64,000 bases of DNA from Augochlora pura (Eukaryota; Arthropoda; Insecta; Hymenoptera; Halictidae): contig NC_135777.1 in the NCBI RefSeq assembly GCF_028453695.1, forward strand, positions 18,031,714-18,095,713, read 5' to 3'. Of the stretch, positions 36,566 to 47,800 are shown in pieces (the first letter of the stretch is position 1; every line of letters begins with the position of its first letter). The notes beneath the pieces are model-generated. The model worked only from the letters and a program-made list of their open reading frames with translations. It did not search any database and was not told the DNA's origin. The position numbers were made by a program, and so were the translations under genes.

Positions 36566-37081
36566 GCCCCGTCCATTCCCCGCGAAAATAACCGTGAAAG
36601 TATCGAGGTAAACTGTGAAATGAACGAATTAGAGACCATGGGGGCAGAAGGGGCGCCGAAAAATTACGAAGATCCGGCAGATTCCTCTCGCCGATCGGAT
36701 AGGATTCTTGCGAGGGTCCGGTGCTCTCGTTTTTCCTCTCATTTAACAAATCCTCGTTGTCGTAATCTGTAAGGCCCCCCTTTTACAAAGTGGATCGGGT
36801 CTCTTCATTTCCTTGCTATACTTCGTAAATCTCGACGACTGCTAACTCTTCTGCGCAGATGCGAGAGATGTAGGAAGCATAGTACATATATGTTTAAACT
36901 AATAGAATGCATATACGTACAACGTTAATCGAAGATGAGTTAATTGATCTCTTTGTTCTCTTAGCGCTCTCACTATTCACGCACGCGTTTACTTTCGCTC
37001 TCAGCGTTTCGGTTTGAACTGTACTGTTGTCAGTAACGCAACGCGTTCATTCTCTTTACCTCAAGAGGTCTCTTACACTCG

Positions 37082-37084
<3 letters not shown>

Positions 37085-37112
<28 letters not shown>
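37085..37112 (+). repeat. (CT)n microsatellite
   Basis: Fourteen CT units. Confidence 0.96.
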
Positions 37113-37115
<3 letters not shown>

Positions 37116-37599
37116 ACGTGTTTCACCAAATCACAGGCAATTAGCTAGCACACCGCAATATTTACTTTCATCGACTCACACGTCGTCACGCAATTTTATT
37201 GTCAGTCGCATTCGCACGTCGTACAGTTTCGCATCTTATAATCCGTCTATGATACTGGAAAACTAACACCACAGGGGATCCTTCTCTCTCATGGCAGATC
37301 CTGGGGAAGGGATTCCCAAGGAGCCGGTATCCCTGTCAGGCAACGCTCCCTAAGAGAAGCGACAGCGAACGAAATTTTTTCGCTCTGTGATCCGCCGTTT
37401 CGCGAAACAGCTCGATCGAAACGGAGCGCAGGGGTAGAGCGAAGAAAGGAACGGAGAGCCGTCACCCCAAATATCGCAACTGACACTAAATCATTAATTT
37501 GGCCGACCGTTTTTTTTTCTCTTTTTCCGCCACGGTACAGGTAGCAGAAAACCCCTTTCGATCGGGCAGGTATGCCTCTGCACCTTTTGTAACGTCCTC

Positions 37600-37842
37600 G
37601 TGAGTTACGGGAAAGAAGAAAAGCTGGTCCTACTCTCCCGGGTTACGAAGCCCCCCGCGTATCCCTCGATCCATCCTCGACCCCACGGTCGTGTCCCCGA
37701 TACGAAAACACTCCGCACTGTCATATCGGGGACTAATATATTTTTGATCGATACCGGGGCAGCCGTGGGGCCCCGTTTCCCACGAGCTGGAGATCGCTGG
37801 AAAAGGATCGTTGTCCAAACAAACACACCCATCGCTGCGTGA
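37600..37842 (+). CDS. Unrecognised frame with DTGA (retropepsin-like) motif
   Basis: This 80-codon frame contains the string IFLIDTGAAV at about residues 47-56. Retroviral-type aspartic proteases carry a hydrophobic-hydrophobic-D-T-G-A active-site signature, and this string fits its first nine positions. The next position is Gly where a small or hydrophobic residue other than Gly is expected, and no other protease, gag or reverse-transcriptase sequence is visible nearby. The motif overlaps an inverted repeat in the DNA. The frame stops just before a GTAAGT donor-like string at 37849. It is most likely a chance frame; a decayed retroelement fragment is the alternative. Confidence 0.07.
   Translation: MSYGKEEKLVLLSRVTKPPAYPSIHPRPHGRVPDTKTLRTVISGTNIFLIDTGAAVGPRFPRAGDRWKRIVVQTNTPIAA
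37693..37743. other. Perfect 10-bp inverted repeat GTCCCCGATA
   Basis: GTCCCCGATA (37693-37702) and TATCGGGGAC (37734-37743) are exact inverted copies separated by 31 bp. The same decamer also occurs at 26065-26074, followed there by a weaker GCCGGGGC. Confidence 0.6.
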
Positions 37843-39229
37843 CTTACGGTAAGTTTCGCGTAATCACGATGAGAATGGGTTACCGTTAGCCGGGAAAGGT
37901 GCCGGCAATATGTTCTTCGCTCTGTTTGTGATCGATCGTTCATGGGGTTGGAGTTTTTCAAAATTTTAGTTCATCTTCATCGTTTCGTTGGAAGAACATG
38001 TTTGTGTGTTCGTATAATCGAGGTGCAAAGTAGTCTTTTTTTCCATTAAACTATGGAGAGACTTTCATCGATAGTTTAGGTACACATAAACAGGATTGTT
38101 AATACTTGTGTACGATTAGTAGTATTTGCGTTGAGGATCTTTTGCAAGATGATCTGCAGAACGTAGTCTGTATTTTATAAATACTTATTATGTACTTTAA
38201 AGTAGTTACACTTTGGGACTGTTCGAAATTTTTAAAAAGTCACTGAATGAAGACTAAAAATAAAAAATCCTTAAGGGATGATGATATTGAAATAATATTG
38301 AGTAGTGAGTAATGTGGGAAAATCACTGAACAGATAATAAAATGGAAAAATAATTGAGTGGAGAATAAAATCTAAATTAAGTGCAATCTGACAGTACCAA
38401 TGAAAATACTGAAATAGAACAACAAGTATCAAGTCTGCTAATAGTTGGGAATATAAAAAATCCAAAGGATATTACTAATTCAATATTTTACATAGTTATA
38501 AGTTTGTAAAATGGTCAGATCTGATCGGCACCTCTGGTAGTCCAATTACCCGTCGAAGTCACGTTCCTAATCGAATATTCCCCTCCACCTCAACACGGCG
38601 TGACCACCTCGGACATCCCATTTTTTTTTTTTATTGAATTCCAAAATTCCGCCGACGGTGGTATTATCGGTCGTATTAGGCGGTTCGTCTGTCGTATTTC
38701 GGGGTTCCGAGGCGACTCCATTAAAGGGTCGAACGCGGACTTAATATGCGACGTCACGAAGTCGTGCGGGTGCAAGGACAAGGGGGTGGCTGAGGAGTAG
38801 CGTCGGTAGAGAGGGGAGGGGAGGAGGGCGGAAGGGTGTGTAGAGGTAGAGAGATCTCGTCTCTCTTCTCGTACAATGGACACCTAATTCGAGTACCGGC
38901 TCTCGCCGGCGGAAAGACGGAAAATCGGGAAATCGGCTTTCGTCCAGATGAAACGCGAAAACCAAAATCCCCGATGTAATCCTTCCTTTCAGGGCTGCGA
39001 TTTTTTTCCTCTGCTCTTGTTCGCTCCGCACTTTGCATCCCCCTTTTCCTTTGGCGGCCCCCCTCTCCTCGCCCCTCGGCCGCGCCACCGGGTTTTTTCG
39101 CTCATTCTCCGCATCATCGAACCCTCCGAACATCGACTTCTGTGCCCCCGTCTGTCTCCGAAATCTGCCCCTGGTGCCCCTCCGCGAAATTTTAAGGGTT
39201 AAAAACTTGCACTCGACTCGACAATGCGT

Positions 39230-39257
39230 CGCACACACACACGTGCGTGCGCGTACA
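39230..39257. repeat. Alternating purine-pyrimidine tract (Z-DNA prone)
   Basis: Twenty-eight bp alternate strictly between purine and pyrimidine, with CA repeats passing into CGTGCGTGCGCG. Such tracts adopt left-handed DNA readily under negative supercoiling. Confidence 0.75.
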
Positions 39258-39361
39258 AAAAAAAAGAAGAGAGAAAAAAAAGGCGAGAGGATGACGAGAA
39301 AGAGAGCGAGCCGGTGGGGTGGCGATCCCCGAAAACGTCGCGATTTTGGCTACCCTTTCTC

Positions 39362-39380
39362 GCTCTCTCTCTCTCTCTCT
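39362..39380 (+). repeat. (CT)n microsatellite
   Basis: About nine CT units, continuing as interrupted CT. Confidence 0.9.
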
Positions 39381-39904
39381 TTCTCTGCCTTTCTTTCATT
39401 CCGGGTGGTAGCCGCGAGAGCGACGAAAATAAATAACGAAATAAATGACAGTCGTTCTGGAAACTGTTTTGGGTTTTGTAGCGCGACCGTGCTTTCATCC
39501 GGCAACCCGGGTGCATCCTTTTTTTTTTTTATTCTGCCGCTGCACCCCCCATTGACGCCGGTTCTCGTTCTTCCGTTCCCCAGCGAGAACGTGACCTACG
39601 CGACCACCCGGCTAGAAATTTATTAGATATTTATTGCGTCTCGGTGGCACGTAACCTAACAGAAAGATCACACCGACTCTCGCGTCGATCGCTTCGCACG
39701 GTAGGAAAAACCGGGCGCGGAACAGTCGAGATTCGAGCGAACGCCGTGTTCGAAGCTTGCCAGGGATGATTATTTTCGGTTGTACGATGGTGTTGTGATA
39801 GGGCCGCGATGGAAGGTAACTCGTGAGCGAGGGATCAGCCGCAGTGCAAACAAACTTCGTCTGGACTTTTTTTGTCCGGGGCCGTGCTGCGAATTTTCGG
39901 ACCG

Positions 39905-39922
39905 GTGTGCGCGTGCGCGCGC
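39905..39922. repeat. Alternating GT/GC tract
   Basis: Eighteen bp of strict purine-pyrimidine alternation rich in CG. It is the shortest of the three such tracts listed here. Confidence 0.65.
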
Positions 39923-41925
39923 GGAGACTGATCCAGTATACACGGGAAGGCCGATGTTCTAATATTATTATTCAAAATACAATCTGCAGCGCGACGGACA
40001 ATTTTGCAATTTGATATAACCTCTGCGGTATCTCTCTTGCTTGCTGTGAAAACGAAAATCGCAAAAATTACAGTTCGGTCGATTCGCAAAATTCGGACGA
40101 TGCAGTCTGAAAAATAATTCCGTGCGATTTCAAACGGTAACAAATTAAGGAACAAACTTGCAATGCGGGAAGGTACGGAAACTATAAATTAATTAACACG
40201 CGAATACGGTAGAATGGAGTAATTAAGGTTGCGTGCAAAGGCGAGCAAGTGCCGTTGTAAAAGCTAACCCAGATATAACCTGATAAGGGCTGGAGCAGAG
40301 TGAAAATAGAGAAGGCAAGTGGACGAAAAAGAAAAAACGGCGTGCGAAAAAAATAGATGAAGTGACGGTCCCCATTTAGCGCAACCATCTTGTTTTATTT
40401 TCTTTGTCATTTATATTTCTATTTCCCTTGTTAGCCGTTCCTCGCAGGAGCGGCCCGCGGCCTTATTTCCGAATGATAAAAAGATACGAGCGGATTTAAT
40501 GGAATTGGGAAGGGCGTTAAAATAACGCGCTGTCGCGTTGGAAAAAAAATGGCCGCGGAAGCGAGATTTACAACGTTTCTCGCGTGATGAATGAATTTGG
40601 GTGGTCGGGTTCCTGGTATTAGTTAGGCCTAAATTGCCGAAGAACCCTCGAATGCCAGCACTTGAAAACATTTTGATCCATGATTGCAAATAATCTATGT
40701 AAATTCTATTTCAGTAGCCGGTCTAAATTAATTATTAATCTCACATTTTTAATTGTTATGTTAGACACAATTGTCTTATCAGACTCAGAAATTCATTTTT
40801 CGTAGAATCGATTAATTAAGCCAAACTTGTCCATGCTATTGATAGATTATTAAAAACAAGAGCACCAATTTTAAATATATTATAAAGTCGCATATGACAA
40901 TACGATTGAATTGCATAATGCTATAACAAATATTGAAATCAAAGAAAGGAAACACTTTACGAGATGTTAACCCTTTGCACTACGATCTGCATAGCTAAAT
41001 TGGCCAGCACTTCTTTATCAGTGATAAATTACTTAGACAAGAAATAATACTTATACTTATTATATTCGAAACCTTCATAACGTGCCTAACACGTTATTAC
41101 GAGCTGCTCTGATCTCGCGTGTCTTTCAATGTTAGTCTTCATTCCAAAGCAGTGAGTTAAAATACATATAAAAGAACGTCGCTGCATTGGGATTTCGATA
41201 AAAACCGCGAGGCAAGGACAGTAAGTTCCCGCGCTGTGCAGCACAAAAGTCTTCCATCTGCAACCGAAATAACCTGCAAGACGGAAGGAGGGAATATTAC
41301 GGTAAGATAAAAATGCGAACATATAAAAATTGCACGGCCACAAATTTTTCGTGGTTTCGCGCAGATACGGGATAGAAGCCGTGTACGATCGGATTTGTGA
41401 AGTCACGCAGTTTAAGCGTTAAGTTGCCGCGGAGTAATGGCTCCATCGATTAAGAGGGCCGACGGCGGGCGTCCCGACGCGGGAGCGTCGCGTTCAACGG
41501 CGGCCTCCGCGTACTTCGAAATTATAAATTTACCGTCGGGTAAATGTGCTCCGAGCGGCGGCGCCCGTGCCTTGAAAACAGCCTCGTTCCAATAAAGTTG
41601 AGCCTTTCCCCCCCCACCCAAGGCAGGAACGCTAAACAATCGGGACACCCAATAGCGTGTAAGAGAACCGCGCGCGGTAAGAAGATACATCTCGGACGCG
41701 GGAGCGGGGTGAAGCGCGGAGGGAAGCGGTCCCGCGACGACACAAGACGTGGGAGGGGGGCGAGCGGGCGGGGGACGAAGGAAACAGAGAGACGTCGAAA
41801 AAAGGCTGATATCCTTGGAATTTTCATATCGACACAGAATGACAGTTTTTTAATATTAAATTCTTTCCGACCTTTTGACTCCGTTTTTTGCTCCGCGACG
41901 ACGCCCTCAGACGAAGTTCCATCCT

Positions 41926-41946
41926 CCCCCCCCCCCTCCCCCCCCC
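41926..41946 (+). repeat. Double poly-C run, C11 and C9
   Basis: Eleven C, one T, nine C. Confidence 0.95.
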
Positions 41947-42056
41947 TCTACCATCGCCTCTGCCTTCACCGCCCCTCGCATACTCTCTCGAGAATACGCG
42001 GAGCGGATGGATGAACGGGTAGACAGAGGGAAACGGAACGGGAACCAGTCGAACGG

Positions 42057-42440
42057 ATGCTAATTTTTATTCCGCGTGCCTGCGACCACGCTTTTGAATC
42101 CGATCCGGTTGTAATTGCTCCGGCGACGCTTTCGACAATCGCTATGGCCGGTGAATGCGCGGAGCGGCCTGAAACTCGTGGGTGTGAATGGGGTCAGCGA
42201 TATAGCACCGCTCAAAATGTCCTGTCTACGGTCTCGAAAATTGATTCCCTTCGCGAGAACAAAGTCACCGGAGCAGACCTTGTGTCACGGGTCACATGGC
42301 GCACGGATTGCACGCGATTTGTAGAAACTAGGTTTTCGCGCGAAATAAAACTTTGCTGCGTCAATAGTAAGAGAGACGTGCAGCTAATTCGTCGCGTGGT
42401 AACTTCAACAAGTGGACCTTCGAGTACTTTCTCTATTTAA
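42057..42440 (+). CDS. Unrecognised 127-codon frame before a donor-like site
   Basis: The frame fills the 3' end of a GC-rich island and has a fairly balanced composition: about 31% of codons start with G by hand count, and there is no low-complexity run. It has mixed Arg, Val, Thr and Ser and eight Cys, but no signal peptide, membrane segment or family motif. Its stop is 7 bp before GTAAGTG at 42447, so if the donor is real the exon would include the stop, or the true frame differs. This is more likely an untranslated exon or chance than a gene. Confidence 0.08.
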   Translation: MLIFIPRACDHAFESDPVVIAPATLSTIAMAGECAERPETRGCEWGQRYSTAQNVLSTVSKIDSLRENKVTGADLVSRVTWRTDCTRFVETRFSREIKLCCVNSKRDVQLIRRVVTSTSGPSSTFSI

Positions 42441-42485
42441 ATTAATGTAAGTGTAAAGAATTGCTAATATCTGCACAGGTTTTAG

Positions 42486-42523
42486 ATTTAGAAATAATTG
42501 TTGTATTTTAATTATTTCTAAAT
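42486..42523. other. Perfect 14-bp inverted repeat, 10-nt loop
   Basis: ATTTAGAAATAATT (42486-42499) and AATTATTTCTAAAT (42510-42523) are exact inverted copies around a GTTGTATTTT loop. It lies about 35 bp after the GTAAGT string. A cruciform or RNA hairpin is possible; AT-rich composition makes chance occurrence easier, but 14 perfect pairs is notable. Confidence 0.7.
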
Positions 42524-43550
42524 TAAAGACTGGCATGTTTTCGGGTAAAATATAATATAATATTTATTGTATACCCGATCATATATTTAACTTATTTATT
42601 TGAATGACTGAGCGACAATAATGTCAGGGATATGAATACAAAATTACGCGTGGGGTAGAAATCTACCATGCGAAAGTTCTTGGGGGGTTAATGGTACGTC
42701 GGTACTCCTCAGTTATTTGGATTTGTTCAGTGTTTTAAATTCTTTATATTCTTTTTTGTTATAAATATTCGTTAATTTATTGTTCTAAATAGTTTATGAT
42801 ATATGTGTATTTTTGTATCAATACTTAACACAGTATACTTTGAAATTGATTTAAAACATCATACTTTACATTGATTGTTATAATATTGTCATTTAAGACA
42901 ACATGTAATGTGTATAGCAACTGTATAATTGCTGACAGTTTAGTAGTACAGGATATAGTCGTACAATAATTTTCATACAACAATGTTTATTGTCTTTAAT
43001 TAAACATTCCTATCGTTAAACAATACGATCGTTTATTTCGACAATGCCGCAACTTTTTTGAGAGTTATACAACAGGTTACATTTTTATTATACAAAACGT
43101 AGTTATACAAAAACTTTTTGTGACCTAGTTTAAATTATTGTTTCAAGCGCGTAGATCAATAATGATCGGAAATGTAAAATTCCTTCGAGAACCGAATAAT
43201 CTGTATGATTTTCGTGGCATATGTAGTAAAAAAAAAAAAATACGCGGAGCAAACAAGACCACGTCCGTCGGATGATATCATTGCCGGTGATATCGATTTC
43301 AGGGCTCCTGGTGGACCCCGCGGGCTTCTGAAACGGGAAAAGGCGGCCGTGCTCTCTCTCTCCGCGTCACCCTTTTTTCCAGCGAATTAAGGAATTTTAA
43401 AGTCCGAGGGGAAAGTGCCCAGTGGGCCGAGCTAACGCGAGGATTTATTGGCAATTTTTTTAAAAAGCCCATGGATTTATTTCCAGTTCAACTGCACGAA
43501 CCGAACGGTGTCGAACCAACAAGGGACTTCGAATTATTTCGTTTGCCCTC

Positions 43551-43577
43551 GCACGCGCGCGCGCGCGTGTGTGTGTG
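43551..43577. repeat. Alternating CG/TG tract (Z-DNA prone)
   Basis: Twenty-seven bp of strict purine-pyrimidine alternation: CACG, six CG units, then TG units. It is the CG-richest such tract in the window and therefore the best Z-DNA candidate. Confidence 0.85.
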
Positions 43578-44890
43578 GGAAACCGGCAGCGAACGTCTCG
43601 CGAAAGCATAATTGAATGGCGAGTCTCCGCCGAAAGTTTCATACTTCGGCGAAAAATCCAGCGGCATGTTTAAACCAAGCAGCATATAGAATCCATCTTC
43701 CTTTTCGCGTTGGCAGCATGCCCCGAATTTCAATTTTTAATCGAACCGTATTTATATTATAAATTCTATATCATTCTTAAATTTTCATAGTTTCGCTTTA
43801 GCAATATTACAACACTGCCGTACGATAGTTAATCGAATAATTAAATTTTCGGATAGGAAAACCTATTTGTTAGTTGATGCTAAAATTACTTGACCAGCTA
43901 GACCAGTGTCCAGATTTCGTTACAATTAAATAAAAATATAATATTGAATAACGTTGAAAAATAAAACAGTTCTACAATTTTGTCTTAGCACGCGACAGTT
44001 AAGTTCGCTCGAAGTCCACATGCAGATCGCCAGAAACTGGTAGGCAGGTACGCAAAGTTCGCGGCGACAGTATCCATTCGGAATAACGCGTCTCGCGCGA
44101 ACCGTATCAAATGAATACGGTTGCGTTCCGCTCGGGGTACGGCGTGTTGTTCCGTATGATTAAAAATCTGTCGCGAACTTCCGGCGGTGCGGGCCGAATG
44201 AAAAACGGCGAGGGCCGGGTGTTGTTCGCCGGAAAACAGGGTGTTAGCAGTTACGACACTTTAGAACTCGCGCCGGGCGCGATACGCGCGCGAGAGAGAG
44301 TGTGACTCGCCGCCCCGCGGAAGTACAAGCGACGATCCGGGGCGAAGTTTCGGGCCCCGGAGTAGCAAGGACGCCCGGGAACTTAACCTAAGTAGTTGGA
44401 GATCGTTCCTTATTGTTAGCCTTTCGTTGGACACCGACAACTGCGACAGTAAACGCGTTAAACCGGAGATATTTCGCGTCGGGGAAGACCAACAACGATC
44501 CACGCTCTTGTACCACTCGGGGTGTACAAACGCGGAAGACTATCTGGAACGTCGCGTCGCATCGATTAGGCCAATGCGGGACACGACGTAACCCTCTTGT
44601 CCGATGAAATATCTTAACCCCCCCGAGTACTGGGACGCGCGCTGCTGTGCCGGGGTCATTTCTGACTCGCGTCGATATCGGACACTAATAAAGTCGCATT
44701 CACGGTTCCTCGAGGTTCACGTGCAAGGGTTCGAGTCGCTGTGAGAGACAGGTATAGAAACGCACGCTAGCGTCACCGTCACAGAGGTAGCGAAAGTGGT
44801 GATTGGCAAGCTTAAACTCAGCGCGGTTCAAAAATGTCTCCTCTATAGTACTACACGGAAGGTTGACCAAGCCGTATACTGACATATTCA

Positions 44891-47800
44891 ATATTTATGA
44901 TTTTATTTGCGGCTCATCCATTGAAATTTTCTTTGATTTATTTTCGATAGGAATGTATTTTGGAGAATACTTGATTTGGTAAGCTTCAATCTTTTGCTAT
45001 ATTTATAGTATGCAAATGGTTGCCTAATTATTCGATTCTTGAGAATTAAAAGAAATAAATTGCTGTTACAATGAGAACAAGAGAAAGATTTATAGGTCTG
45101 CGAGCAGTATCTTTTATAGTATGGTTTGAAAGTGAGAAAGGTCGCAGCTGTTGCAATTGTATAGTTTCGAAAATGGCCCATCGTCCAAGGGTTAATCGAA
45201 TCAATTTCGTTTTATTCGGCTTTTAGTACTAACATCCAAGACTATATCTATTGTGCTGTACTTTCAACTGGCTTTTTCGAAAAAGGTAGCAAAAGAACAA
45301 TTTCACATTTTTTAGAATATCCTCGTCTCTCTTGACCTTACATTAGAAAACGAAATGATTCACGAAACTATAAATATAACAACAAAATTGTCTCGTAAAT
45401 GTTTACCGTTCAGAGTAACTCCTTTCACCAGAAACGAAGCAGGCGGTTTTCCGAACATCGTGGGACAGGAGCTGGCAGGTTGACCAGGCCGTCTAAGTTA
45501 CAGCCACCCCTTTAAGTCGCGGCGAGTAAACAAATTTCCGAGGCAGCTAAATTTCACTCATAAATTTTCATGAAGCGGCGAACGAGACGCGCGGAGGCCG
45601 GTCGAAAGCGAAAGTGCGAGCACGCGTCCGCGAGAGTTGAATAACCACGGGAATCGGCAGGATCGAGGATCGAGGGTGGCGCGGGCGGCGTAGGAGCGGG
45701 TATTTTTAAACCGGGGATCGTTAGCCAGCCGTGTTGCGAATCAGAATATGGGCAGAAGCTCCGTGGAGGATGCCGTGAGGGTGAGTGAGTGGTGGGTGGG
45801 CATGCGAGGGTGGAGAAGGGGTGGCCGGGGGACGGATGGGTAGGTGGGTGGGTAGCCCTCTAATCGATCGTGGCTGTCCACCCTTATCAGGGGGTTGGGA
45901 GAGCCAGTATATAGCCGAGGTCGGTCGGTCGGGGGTTGCCGCTGCTGCCGAGCTCTGTGCTTCTGCTTTGCATGGCCGGCAAAGCTCCCGGTCGACCCTC
46001 CCCTGCCACCTCTCTGTCCCTCCCGTGCCCCCTCGCAGCCCCTCTTCCATCGGGATGTTTCTCTGTCTCTGTCGGGCTGTTCGTTTTTCCTTCTGGCTTC
46101 CGCCCCCCTCGCCGCGGCGCCCCTTCCCCCACGGTCGACCAAAAAACCAACCCTTAAAATAGGGGCCACAGACCACGGCCATTGTTGCCAGATGCCCCGC
46201 GCATTTGCATTTTCCCGCAGATTCCTTGAAAAATGAAGCTGCCCCTCCGTGGCAGCCGTCTCTTCCGCCACTGCTCCATGGTATTAGGACAACGCTCCTA
46301 AACTTTTCCTTTCGACCACCCCCGCGCGACGCCACGCCGTCACCATTACTTCTCTCGTTTTTTTTACGCGCGCGCCTTGCCACCCTCCAGCGCGTCTCAA
46401 TTTCTTGATCAATATTGAGTTATGTCGTTGCGTGTCGCGTGAATGGATGACGCTTAGAGGGCTTGTTGTGTTAGGGACATCTGCCGTCACGGGCGATATA
46501 CCCGCGTCCGTGATTTCGACTTTTCAGGAAATTTTCGGGGGCTTCTGTAATGGAATCGTATGGGCCCTGGGACGTCTCGGAGTTCTTATTGATAAATTAG
46601 TCGATCTTATTATCCGGGTAAACACTCGACCGGGGACTCCATCTGTATTTGAACGACCCTTGTTTGAACGAGGCGCGCGAAATCCGTATTTACGCAAAGT
46701 CGACGCCACCCCATTCGGCCGGGACTTACATGCGAGGTGTGCTGCCGAGGGCTAAGCACTTGGATACACCGGCAATACCAAGTCGATCTGTTTCGTTACT
46801 GTTATTTGCCGCGTTTAACTTTCGCGGCGGAAAGACTGCACACTGAAGTTGTAAAACCGGGGAGTTCATTCTTACCCCAATGCTGTTCCCGTAACTATTT
46901 ACCTTTGGACGGTTTCGGTGGTGTAAATGCTTTTACCAATTTTATTAAACACTCGCACTGTAACAAGTATAGTCTACCAAATGCGAATGCCTTTTATGTT
47001 TTTTAAATGAAAAGAAAATTTCATTTTTCTGTTATCAATGTCTAGAACTGAAAATAAATGACGACATACAGGAAAAAAAACTTGTTTCCGGTCGTTTTGT
47101 GTTTGAGTAATTTGCTGCGAAAAACATGGAGAATTTTTTAAAGAAATTCGAGAAATATTCCTTTTTTTAACTTGTTAATGAGTCAGGAAAGCGCTAATAA
47201 AATTATGCTTTCACCCGAACCCGTTAAAAAACTCTTTATAAGAAAAATAAATTTGTACTCGATGAAAGATCGAATTAAAATATTTCCACACTTTTTAAAC
47301 GTTCATCCATCAGCATCGACCAACGCCGTTCTCGTTAACCATACCACCAAACAAATTCAAAGTTGGAATCCTTAAATCACAGTCCCGCGATTGTAATTTC
47401 CAACACTTGGAAGCCGTATTCGCCGAGGTATTAAAAATTGGTAAATCCGATGCCTCCGATGGACAGTCGGTTCCCCTCGATTCCACCCCCTCGCAGGTAG
47501 CAAACAAATTTTATTAATCCAAGGTATAAGCGAGATAGGCGAAAGGAGGCTGCTTCCCCGCTGGAAGGGATCGTTGAATGGCGGCTCGATACGTTTCACG
47601 GGATCCCGCGGAGCAATCGTAATGGGAATCGCTTTACAGAGTCGAAGCAGGTTTTTCCGGAACTGTAACCGGTGATAGATTTTCGCGTCGAGAAAATTTA
47701 ATGGAAAAATCCGAGGTGTCAGGCACAGACACGCCGACGATACGTCAGACCATTCACGGCTCAGCCGTCTCTCCGCCTCGGCCGGAAACGGAAGAGGGAA

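Larger units (their letters stand above)
35201..38520. other. Non-coding stretch with GC-rich core
   Basis: 35200-35420 and 36860-37270 are of intermediate composition; 35420-36780 and 37280-37960 are GC-rich; 37960-38520 is AT-rich with nothing notable. The region contains a GAA/GAC tract, a homopurine tract, a double poly-C tract, a (CT)n tract and the inverted repeat at 37693-37743. The 260-codon frame at 35184-35966 ends in a lysine run encoded by the GAA tract and shows no domain, so it is not called. Confidence 0.55.
38521..41400. other. Non-coding stretch
   Basis: 38520-39960 is GC-rich with a (CT)n tract and two alternating purine-pyrimidine tracts. 39960-40400 is intermediate, and 40400-40640 is GC-richer, with AAAATGGC at 40546. 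40640-41090 is AT-rich. The frames at 38741-39238 (minus) and 39033-39626 (plus) overlap each other on opposite strands and contain Ser/Leu or Lys/Arg runs from repeats. No gene is supported. Confidence 0.6.
41401..44890. other. Non-coding stretch with two GC islands
   Basis: 41400-42440 and 43980-44860 are GC-rich, and 43220-43730 is moderately GC-rich. 42440-43200 and 43730-43980 are AT-rich. A strong GTAAGT donor-like string occurs at 42447 at the end of the first island, so that island could be a first exon, but no matching acceptor can be assigned. AACCGTAT...ATACGGTT at about 44099-44121 is a small perfect inverted repeat around the ATG of a 64-codon frame (44111-44305) that I do not recognise. 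Confidence 0.5.

Noticed and set aside
45908..45914. TATATAG as a TATA box in a GC-rich island
   Set aside because: No initiator or downstream element and no gene start follows at a sensible distance. A lone TATA string is not enough.
45721..46383. 220-codon minus-strand frame and overlapping frames on both strands
   Set aside because: Gly/Arg/Pro-rich products of a G-rich, CpG-rich block. No motif, and equally long frames occur in other registers.
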